64,000 nucleotides of DNA. Origin: Tritrichomonas musculus (Eukaryota; Parabasalia; Tritrichomonadida; Tritrichomonadidae). The notes under the pieces were generated by a model. That model was not told where the DNA came from and ran no database searches. It saw only the letters and a program-made list of their open reading frames with translations. Below are positions 1 through 6,652 of the stretch, piece by piece. Made by a program: the position numbers and the translations under genes. Location: NCBI GenBank assembly GCA_039105265.1, contig JAPFFF010000002.1:5394001-5458000 (forward strand). Reading direction: 5' to 3'. Positions within the stretch are counted from its first letter, which is position 1, and each line of letters opens with the position of its first letter.

Positions 1-78
1 TGGAATCGATACAGAACAATGAAAGCACATCAATTCGTTTTAATCAATGTTCGAACTAATAACCTTTCATTCATCTAA
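1..78 (+). pseudogene. A32-like packaging ATPase, C-terminal fragment, array copy 1 (cut by window edge)
   Basis: These bases repeat 1286-1363 exactly as far as read, so they are the 3' end of another copy of the ATPase-like fragment. Only the last 25 or so residues are in view. The stop overlaps the end of the convergent 152-residue gene, as in the other copies. Confidence 0.7.
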
Positions 79-525
79 TACAATTTGTTGTTGAACACCA
101 ACAAACAGTTGTGGTGTATTGATATTATATTTTTGTCTCATTTGTTCAATGAGTTCTTTTGTTTTCTTATCATTAACTTTCCTGATACTGTAATTATAAT
201 ACTTGTATTCTTTAAATGATTGCTCTTCATTTGAACCTTCAACGAAGAACTCAATAGATGTTGTTGATATTCTTCTTCTAACATTTGATGTTAATGTTAT
301 ATATTCGAGCCCGAGTTCAACAATCTTATCATAATATAATCGTTTGAATTCATTATCTTTGTTCTTCAATGATATGTATATCACTTTAGATTTATATGCA
401 GCCTTTCCACAAGGTATTGGATATCTATCACACAGAATTGAGAAATCACATTGTTTGAACTTCTCTGATTCATCCAACATATCAATAAGTGAATTGATGT
501 AATCATAAACTTTTGGTGTTGACAT
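67..525 (-). CDS. Maverick 152-residue protein of unknown function, array copy 1
   Basis: I do not recognise a named family. The product is a soluble-looking mixed alpha/beta protein with basic and acidic patches, no signal peptide and no membrane segment. It contains an RRRISTTSIEFF stretch in the middle and a Tyr/Lys-rich segment after it. It sits tail to tail with the ATPase fragment and the two ends overlap by 12 bp. In element 2 a 100-residue minus-strand gene holds the same place behind the intact ATPase (63201-63503). The shared position suggests a common origin or job, but I see only weak sequence similarity. The start is the ATG at 525, preceded by an A-rich leader. Confidence 0.7.
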   Translation of the reverse strand: MSTPKVYDYINSLIDMLDESEKFKQCDFSILCDRYPIPCGKAAYKSKVIYISLKNKDNEFKRLYYDKIVELGLEYITLTSNVRRRISTTSIEFFVEGSNEEQSFKEYKYYNYSIRKVNDKKTKELIEQMRQKYNINTPQLFVGVQQQIVLDE

Positions 526-599
526 ATCTTTAGAGTGAAATTAAAAAACAAAAAACAAAAATAAAGTTCATCAGCTTGAGAATGAATTGAATGAATTGT

Positions 600-842
600 C
601 TAATAAATGAGTTCTTCAAGTTCAGCAATTAATTCAATAGGACCGTTGAATTTCTTTAGTTGTTCAATAAAGTGATTTATCTCTTTTAGTACTCCGTCAA
701 CAACATCATCATTATCGTAGAGGTATTTTAATGCAGGTCTCCAACCTTTTAGCTTTTTGTTGATTCTATTAATGAGGATGCTTAATTGTTCCTCCGTTTG
801 TCGGAGGCAGCGAGTGCTCGCAGCTTCGGCTTGGTTTGACAT
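600..842 (-). CDS. Maverick 80-residue helical protein, array copy 1
   Basis: Small, probably all-helical protein with a pattern of hydrophobic heptads such as LSILINRINKKLKGW and IELIAELEELIY. No family is recognised. About twelve residues near the N-terminus are encoded by a GC-rich palindromic stretch (around 793-830) that stands out from the AT-rich surroundings and is absent from the third array copy, with the frame kept open in both forms. It reads in the same direction as the 152-residue gene, 74 bp upstream of it. Confidence 0.6.
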   Translation of the reverse strand: MSNQAEAASTRCLRQTEEQLSILINRINKKLKGWRPALKYLYDNDDVVDGVLKEINHFIEQLKKFNGPIELIAELEELIY

Positions 843-1018
843 TATAAATTGCTGATAAAAAAATAAAAAATTTTTGAAAGTTCTATTTTTCGTTATTTTT
901 CGTTGTTGTTATTTTTGGGAGTTCGTCAATTTATTCAAAATTTGTCTATGCCATTTTGTGAAAGTTTCGAGGGTTAATTTTGAAAAAGTGGCGATTTTTT
1001 GAGTCATGTAGCTGAGGT

Positions 1019-1363
1019 TTGGGGTCTGTAAACCCTATGACAAGGGGGTCATTTTTATCTGCCCGTCCAGACGGTCCACTATCACTACTATCCTATTTTA
1101 TCAATACCATCAGTCAGCTTCGACATAAGAATCTAATCATATTCGTTAACATCCAGTTCTTCAAAGCTTTAACAACAGAATGGAAAAATAATGCAACATC
1201 ATTCTTCATCTTTAGTGGTTATTCACGACAGAAACTCGGCTACATATATCAACAAGTTCCATTTCCAATAGATTTCGAAGAGCTATGGAATCGATACAGA
1301 ACAATGAAAGCACATCAATTCGTTTTAATCAATGTTCGAACTAATAACCTTTCATTCATCTAA
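1019..1363 (+). pseudogene. A32-like packaging ATPase, C-terminal fragment, array copy 2
   Basis: This open frame aligns with the C-terminal third of the intact ATPase at 62348-63211. Shared landmarks are an arginine-histidine pair followed by Asn (LRHKN against CRHTN), a Gln in the sensor-like position, a KN pair, a glycine-aromatic pair, the YIY-Q block and a DFE block. The Walker A and B motifs are not part of this fragment. The first residues come from the conserved spacer and are probably not ATPase. It is best read as a remnant of the packaging ATPase gene carried along by the tandem amplification. Confidence 0.75.
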
Positions 1364-1810
1364 TACAATTTGTTGTTGAACACCAACAAACAGTTGTGGT
1401 GTATTGATATTATATTTTTGTCTCATTTGTTCAATGAGTTCTTTTGTTTTCTTATCATTAACTTTCCTGATACTGTAATTATAATACTTGTATTCTTTAA
1501 ATGATTGCTCTTCATTTGAACCTTCAACGAAGAACTCAATAGATGTTGTTGATATTCTTCTTCTAACATTTGATGTTAATGTTATATATTCGAGCCCGAG
1601 TTCAACAATCTTATCATAATATAATCGTTTGAATTCATTATCTTTGTTCTTCAATGATATGTATATCACTTTAGATTTATATGCAGCCTTTCCACAAGGT
1701 ATTGGATATCTATCACACAGAATTGAGAAATCACATTGTTTGAACTTCTCTGATTCATCCAACATATCAATAAGTGAATTGATGTAATCATAAACTTTTG
1801 GTGTTGACAT
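1352..1810 (-). CDS. Maverick 152-residue protein, array copy 2
   Basis: Predicted protein identical to the one encoded at 67-525. It again overlaps the ATPase fragment end by 12 bp. Function unknown. Confidence 0.7.
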   Translation of the reverse strand: MSTPKVYDYINSLIDMLDESEKFKQCDFSILCDRYPIPCGKAAYKSKVIYISLKNKDNEFKRLYYDKIVELGLEYITLTSNVRRRISTTSIEFFVEGSNEEQSFKEYKYYNYSIRKVNDKKTKELIEQMRQKYNINTPQLFVGVQQQIVLDE

Positions 1811-1884
1811 ATCTTTAGAGTGAAATTAAAAAACAAAAAACAAAAATAAAGTTCATCAGCTTGAGAATGAATTGAATGAATTGT

Positions 1885-2127
1885 CTAATAAATGAGTTCT
1901 TCAAGTTCAGCAATTAATTCAATAGGACCGTTGAATTTCTTTAGTTGTTCAATAAAGTGATTTATCTCTTTTAGTACTCCGTCAACAACATCATCATTAT
2001 CGTAGAGGTATTTTAATGCAGGTCTCCAACCTTTTAGCTTTTTGTTGATTCTATTAATGAGGATGCTTAATTGTTCCTCCGTTTGTCGGAGGCAGCGAGT
2101 GCTCGCAGCTTCGGCTTGGTTTGACAT
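1885..2127 (-). CDS. Maverick 80-residue helical protein, array copy 2
   Basis: Predicted protein identical to the one at 600-842, including the segment encoded by the GC-rich palindromic stretch. Function unknown. Confidence 0.6.
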   Translation of the reverse strand: MSNQAEAASTRCLRQTEEQLSILINRINKKLKGWRPALKYLYDNDDVVDGVLKEINHFIEQLKKFNGPIELIAELEELIY

Positions 2128-2303
2128 TATAAATTGCTGATAAAAAAATAAAAAATTTTTGAAAGTTCTATTTTTCGTTATTTTTCGTTGTTGTTATTTT
2201 TGGGAGTTCGTCAATTTATTCAAAATTTGTCTATGCCATTTTGTGAAAGTTTCGAGGGTTAATTTTGAAAAAGTGGCGATTTTTTGAGTCATGTAGCTGA
2301 GGT

Positions 2304-2648
2304 TTGGGGTCTGTAAACCCTATGACAAGGGGGTCATTTTTATCTGCCCGTCCAGACGGTCCACTATCACTACTATCCTATTTTATCAATACCATCAGTC
2401 AGCTTCGACATAAGAATCTAATCATATTCGTTAACATCCAGTTCTTCAAAGCTTTAACAACAGAATGGAAAAATAATGCAACATCATTCTTCATCTTTAG
2501 TGGTTATTCACGACAGAAACTCGGCTACATATATCAACAAGTTCCATTTCCAATAGATTTCGAAGAGCTATGGAATCGATACAGAACAATGAAAGCACAT
2601 CAATTCGTTTTAATCAATGTTCGAACTAATAACCTTTCATTCATCTAA
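2304..2648 (+). pseudogene. A32-like packaging ATPase, C-terminal fragment, array copy 3
   Basis: Predicted translation identical to 1019-1363. Same relation to the intact ATPase of element 2 and same tail-to-tail overlap with the following 152-residue gene. Confidence 0.75.
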
Positions 2649-3095
2649 TACAATTTGTTGTTGAACACCAACAAACAGTTGTGGTGTATTGATATTATAT
2701 TTTTGTCTCATTTGTTCAATGAGTTCTTTTGTTTTCTTATCATTAACTTTCCTGATACTGTAATTATAATACTTGTATTCTTTAAATGATTGCTCTTCAT
2801 TTGAACCTTCAACGAAGAACTCAATAGATGTTGTTGATATTCTTCTTCTAACATTTGATGTTAATGTTATATATTCGAGCCCGAGTTCAACAATCTTATC
2901 ATAATATAATCGTTTGAATTCATTATCTTTGTTCTTCAATGATATGTATATCACTTTAGATTTATATGCAGCCTTTCCACAAGGTATTGGATATCTATCA
3001 CACAGAATTGAGAAATCACATTGTTTGAACTTCTCTGATTCATCCAACATATCAATAAGTGAATTGATGTAATCATAAACTTTTGGTGTTGACAT
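2637..3095 (-). CDS. Maverick 152-residue protein, array copy 3
   Basis: Predicted protein identical to copies 1 and 2. The spacer upstream of its start diverges from the other copies after about 40 bp, marking a different source for this edge of the array. Confidence 0.7.
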   Translation of the reverse strand: MSTPKVYDYINSLIDMLDESEKFKQCDFSILCDRYPIPCGKAAYKSKVIYISLKNKDNEFKRLYYDKIVELGLEYITLTSNVRRRISTTSIEFFVEGSNEEQSFKEYKYYNYSIRKVNDKKTKELIEQMRQKYNINTPQLFVGVQQQIVLDE

Positions 3096-3165
3096 ATCTT
3101 TAGAGTGAAATTAAAAAACAAAAAACAAAAATAAAAACGTCATTGAAGACACTTCAGATATCTTT

Positions 3166-3372
3166 TTAATAAATGAGCTCTTCAAGTTCAGCAATTAATT
3201 CAGCAGGACCGTTGAATTTCTTTAGTTGTTCAATAAAGTGATTTATCTCTTTTAGTACTCCGTCAACAACATCATCATTATCGTAGAGGTATTTTAATGC
3301 AGGTCTCCAACCTTTTAGCTTTTTGTTGATTCTATTAATGAGGATGCTTAATTGTTCGGCTTGGTTTGACAT
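3166..3372 (-). CDS. Maverick 68-residue helical protein, array copy 3 (shorter form)
   Basis: Same protein as at 600-842 but without the residues encoded by the GC-rich palindromic stretch, and with one visible substitution (Ala for Ile in the NGPxELIAE segment). Because this form reads smoothly without the extra residues, it is probably closer to the ancestral version. Confidence 0.6.
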   Translation of the reverse strand: MSNQAEQLSILINRINKKLKGWRPALKYLYDNDDVVDGVLKEINHFIEQLKKFNGPAELIAELEELIY

Positions 3373-3564
3373 TATAAATTGCTGATAAAAAAATAAAAAA
3401 TTTTTGAAAGTTCTATTTTTCGTTATTTTTCGTTGTTGTTATTTTTGGGAGTTTGTCAATTTATTCAAAATTTGTCTATGCCATTTTGTGAAAGTTTCGA
3501 GGGCTAATTTTGAAAAAGTGGCGATTTTTTGAGTCATGTAGCTGAGGTTTGGGGTCTGTAAACC

Positions 3565-5406
3565 CTATGACAAGGGGGTCATTTTTATCTGCCCGTCCAG
3601 ACGGTCCACTATCACTACTGATGTGAATTCTTGTATATTTCCCCATTTGTGAGTTTGAGGTAATTCTTGCCAATTTTCTGGTTGAGGCGGTGTATGCAAT
3701 TGTTCGTAAAGGTTGGCACTTAATTTGTTAGGATCGGCATTCATTCTTGCCCATTCTTCTTGACTCATTCCTGGTGGTGGTGGGACTGGTGACATATTTT
3801 TCTTCTTTAAATCCCAAAGAACATTTTTGGTTACTTCTCTGGAAATTTGTTTATCGATTTGTTGAGTATAGAGGTCTTCAAGATTTGACCATCTTTCTTT
3901 TTCATCATCATTGAGTAACTCATCAGGGAAAATTCTTGATGCTTTTCGATTTCCTTTCATTTTGGCATTCAATCTTTTTTGAGCTTCATCTTTAATTTCT
4001 TCGACGTCCTTTTCAGGAAATAGTTTTTGTAATTTTCTGACGGTGGTTATGATGAGATTTTCTTTGCTTTCTTCTTCTTCATCATTTTGAGGTTTTGGTT
4101 GATCCTTTTCATCTTTTTGAGGCAATTTGTTTATGATTTCAAGAACTTTGGCAACATCTTTATCAACATCATCATCAGAATCTTCTTGGATTTCTTTCAA
4201 TAATCGAAATTCTTGAGTTGCTGAATCAAACTTTTTCAATTCTTCACTGGTCAACAATTCCTTCGAGTAGATTTCACTTGCTTTCTTTTTGTCATCAAAC
4301 ATTTTGTTAAACAATCTGCTATCTGCATCGGCCATTGCCTCTTCTCTTGACAATTTTGGATTTATTCTTTGTAATAAATCTGCGGTTGATGAGATAAGAT
4401 ACTCTTTTGTATTTTCTTCTACCTGACGATCTTCTTCCATTTTTTGAGCATATTTTACATTTTCTTCTTCCGTGAGCAATTCAATCAAAGGTGGGACTTG
4501 TTCGAGGTATTTGTTTTCTTTCAAGACTGTAATAATTCTTTCACATGCTTGCATATATGCGTCTGTTGAAGATTTTGAATAAATTTTTTGATATGCAGTT
4601 GCTAATTCAATGATCGCGTCTTCTTGGTTTTTTATTAGATCAAGAACACGGATGTTTTCTTCTTGTTCTTCCTCTTGTTCTTGAATTTGCTCTGCTAATT
4701 CTGGTCCCATTTCGATGATTTTATTTAATTTTTTGAGATTTTTTGGGTCTGCTGGATTTATTACTCCTAATATTGTACAATTGTTTGCGTAATCTGAATT
4801 GTATTCTGGTAAGTGTCTACCCACTATTACCTTGATAACATCCATTGGTAAATCAAAGTAATGATTTTGTCTGTATTCAAATAACTTTTGGTGCTTTTCT
4901 GCAATTTTTGGCTTTTTGAGATCTGCTAATTTTTTTTCCAAATCATCCCACCAACACAAAAACTGAATTGACATTGGGCCCTCTTTTTGTTCATTGTCAT
5001 CTGTGTACAAATGTAATGCTTGTTTTTCACCTTTTGCAAATAATTCGTCTCCTAATAAATGTGCGGCAAGGAGACACTTTTGATCTTGATCTAAAGAATT
5101 CCATAACAATTTAGCATTTAACCAATTTAGTTGCTCTTTTGGTGTATTTAGCCCTTTTTCTTGAAATTCTTGCATTTGTTTGTAGGAGAGTTTTGCTGGT
5201 AAACGTTTGTATGGGCGATATTTTATATGAGACAAGTCAACTATTTTTTCTTCTTCTCCTGAATATAATTGCATGAATTGCTCTAGAGTAATTTCTTCAA
5301 CGCAATCTTCTTCTTCTTCTTCTTCATCATATTCTTTTTCATATTCTTGTATTAGCTTGTTGCTGTTGCTCTTGTTGTTGCTGTTGCTGTTGTCGCTGTT
5401 CGACAT
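3565..5406 (-). CDS. Large acidic Maverick protein, 613 residues, unknown function
   Basis: The gene starts at 5406 under the divergent promoter and runs left into the tandem array, so its last residues are encoded by array sequence. The N-terminus is Ser/Asn-rich, followed by an acidic run of Glu and Asp. The body is charged and probably helical. A module of about 65 residues occurs twice (roughly residues 345-410 and 450-515): a leucine-rich start, an Arg-Leu-Asn core, then KAS followed by a DELL or KELL motif. A proline-rich stretch (PVPPPPGMSQEEW) follows. No catalytic motif is recognised. Because it sits at the promoter side that in element 2 drives the coiled-coil gene and the giant gene, it may be a structural counterpart, but the sequences are not clearly alike. 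Confidence 0.7.
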   Translation of the reverse strand: MSNSDNSNSNNKSNSNKLIQEYEKEYDEEEEEEDCVEEITLEQFMQLYSGEEEKIVDLSHIKYRPYKRLPAKLSYKQMQEFQEKGLNTPKEQLNWLNAKLLWNSLDQDQKCLLAAHLLGDELFAKGEKQALHLYTDDNEQKEGPMSIQFLCWWDDLEKKLADLKKPKIAEKHQKLFEYRQNHYFDLPMDVIKVIVGRHLPEYNSDYANNCTILGVINPADPKNLKKLNKIIEMGPELAEQIQEQEEEQEENIRVLDLIKNQEDAIIELATAYQKIYSKSSTDAYMQACERIITVLKENKYLEQVPPLIELLTEEENVKYAQKMEEDRQVEENTKEYLISSTADLLQRINPKLSREEAMADADSRLFNKMFDDKKKASEIYSKELLTSEELKKFDSATQEFRLLKEIQEDSDDDVDKDVAKVLEIINKLPQKDEKDQPKPQNDEEEESKENLIITTVRKLQKLFPEKDVEEIKDEAQKRLNAKMKGNRKASRIFPDELLNDDEKERWSNLEDLYTQQIDKQISREVTKNVLWDLKKKNMSPVPPPPGMSQEEWARMNADPNKLSANLYEQLHTPPQPENWQELPQTHKWGNIQEFTSVVIVDRLDGQIKMTPLS

Positions 5407-5539
5407 GATAAAAAGAGATGTGATGAGGCGACGAGAAAAAATTAGATTTTCGGTAAACGGTCTCCACCCCCGAAAACCTGTTAGGTCCCTCGCTAAAAAT
5501 ATGATTTTTCGAGCTCACCTCATCACCTCATTTTTACTT
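5407..5539. promoter_or_regulatory. Divergent Maverick promoter, element 1
   Basis: The 133-bp gap between two divergent starts is an inverted match to 49707-49894 in element 2, although the flanking genes differ. Each side carries a TGATGTGATGAGG-like block in mirrored orientation. On the right side TCATTTTTACTT leads straight into the ATG at 5540, matching the TCA-type initiator of trichomonads. Conservation of spacer but not of flanking genes supports a regulatory role. Confidence 0.65.
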
Positions 5540-6034
5540 ATGTCTTCCCAGCCACAGGTACCCGAACAAGAGCAAGAAAAGCAAAAAGAACAAGAAAAGC
5601 AAAAAGAGCAAGAAAAGCAAAAAGAGCAAGAAAGGCCAAATCCTAATATCACCGTTTCGAGCTATTTCTTTAATCAAGTTGAAGAAGATCGAATCAGACG
5701 AGGAATAGCCATCTACTATTTGTATAGATCATTCAAACGACACTGTAAAGACCTCAATTTTTCACTTGATTTTGATCAAGATGCTCACAAAATTGTCCTC
5801 AATATGGAAAAATTGGTCCATGATCGTGCTGAATATGAATCCGTTAAGACTATGATTCAAAGAGAAGTCAGTATGGAACGATTCAGACAAAGTAAATTCC
5901 CTGAAGTGCCTGAAAAACCCTATATTGAATGGGTTTTAACTTCTGATGAAATTGAAGAAAATGAAGAACATAAAGAAGAAGAGGAAAAAGAGGAAAAAGA
6001 TGACCTCAAAAAAGATCCTGATTGGAAGCCATAA
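5540..6034 (+). CDS. Maverick terminal gene, 164 residues, unknown function
   Basis: The ATG at 5540 is chosen because it lies 10 bp after an initiator-like TCATTTTT, and because the upstream in-frame sequence is the conserved promoter. Residues 8-32 are a low-complexity Gln/Glu/Lys run built on repeats of EQEKQK. The centre is basic and helical (residues about 50-130), and the tail is acidic (EEEEKEEKDD). It reads towards the terminal repeat and ends 34 bp before it. In element 2 the gene in this place is at 49215-49706. The two share a short pattern around I-W/E-W-x-L near the C-terminus, so distant homology is possible but unproven. Confidence 0.7.
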   Translation: MSSQPQVPEQEQEKQKEQEKQKEQEKQKEQERPNPNITVSSYFFNQVEEDRIRRGIAIYYLYRSFKRHCKDLNFSLDFDQDAHKIVLNMEKLVHDRAEYESVKTMIQREVSMERFRQSKFPEVPEKPYIEWVLTSDEIEENEEHKEEEEKEEKDDLKKDPDWKP

Positions 6035-6068
6035 AAAGGACGTTTAATAAATACTCTCATACTAGGTT

Positions 6069-6298
6069 TTAAGTAAACCACACAATTAACAACTTTTTCT
6101 ATAGCTTTTTTGATGTTAACGATACTGGGCCTCCTTCCTAGCAGAGCGTTGAGAGGAATCCTGAGAGCAAGCCCAGTGGAAGATCATTAATGGGATAGGG
6201 GGATCATACCTGGCATAGCGGGGCTGGTGTCGTGGATGGGAAATATTTGACGCGGTTTTTGAACGAAGTGCAAAAATCGTGGCAAATATATAACTACT
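6069..6298 (-). repeat. Maverick terminal inverted repeat, element 1 (about 230 bp)
   Basis: Inverted copy of 48990-49218 with scattered differences. The outer end, read inward on the minus strand, begins AGTAGTTATATATTTGCCACG. Similarity stops abruptly at 6298/6299, and the next six bases are gttaaa, which may be half of a target-site duplication. The partner cannot be seen because the far end is outside the window. Confidence 0.85.
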
Positions 6299-6652
6299 GT
6301 TAAAGAAAATATAATTAATTTTACTAATTTAACATTATAATATAAATATATAAAATAAATCGAAAAAGCAATATCATATAAAGATATGAAAAAAAAAATA
6401 TTTTTATTAAATTGGATATTTATTGTAATGATTTTTCACAAAAAAAGTTTTTTGTTTACCGATGCATTTATCGATTAAAACGAGACAATATTATATTCAT
6501 TTTTTAACAATATATTAAATCCAATATATATTTAAAAAATAAAGCAATTTTATATTTTTACCGTTACTATACACATAATTATTTTGGAGAAATTTTTTAC
6601 TTGATTGAAAGCATCTCAAAAAGTTAATTTTGACAAAAACTTAAAATTATTG
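6299..6652. other. AT-rich intergenic spacer
   Basis: Poly-A and poly-T rich sequence between the element end and the first host gene. No conserved gene or clear repeat is seen. The upstream region of the next gene has no obvious TCA-type initiator within 40 bp of the chosen ATG. Confidence 0.6.

Larger units (their letters stand above)
1..3619. repeat. Tandem array of a 1285-bp unit, about 2.8 copies
   Basis: The same block recurs with a 1285-bp period: genes at 67, 1352 and 2637, and again at 600 and 1885. Each unit holds the tail of an ATPase-like gene (+), a 152-residue gene (-), an 80-residue gene (-) and an AT-rich spacer of about 180 bp with a conserved hairpin-bearing stretch. Copies 1 and 2 look identical over long stretches. 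The last copy differs in the spacer near 3135-3170 and lacks a short GC-rich palindromic stretch carried in the 80-residue gene of the others. The near identity argues for very recent amplification or for gene conversion. An assembly artefact from a long repeat cannot be excluded. Confidence 0.95.
1..6298 (-). mobile_element. Maverick/Polinton element 1, right-hand end (rearranged, other end outside window)
   Basis: Polinton-type virus-like element, entering from the left edge of the window and ending at 6298. The family call rests on three things. Fragments at 1-78, 1019-1363 and 2304-2648 match the C-terminal part of the A32-like packaging ATPase of element 2. The terminal repeat 6069-6298 is an inverted match to 48990-49218. 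The divergent promoter at 5407-5539 is an inverted match to the one in element 2. The outer end reads AGTAGTTATATATTTGCC on the minus strand, and an AG start is usual for Mavericks. Parts seen are the tandem array, a large acidic protein gene, a 164-residue gene and the TIR. The element is broken or rearranged, with perhaps two or three breaks. It looks young, because the array copies are nearly identical and several frames remain open. Confidence 0.85.

Noticed and set aside
1-3619. Repeated units as a CRISPR-like or satellite array
   Set aside because: Units are 1285 bp with genes inside, without short spaced repeats.
5273-5539. Longer start for the 164-residue Maverick protein
   Set aside because: The extension overlaps the opposite gene and the conserved promoter. 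The ATG at 5540 sits right after an initiator-like motif.
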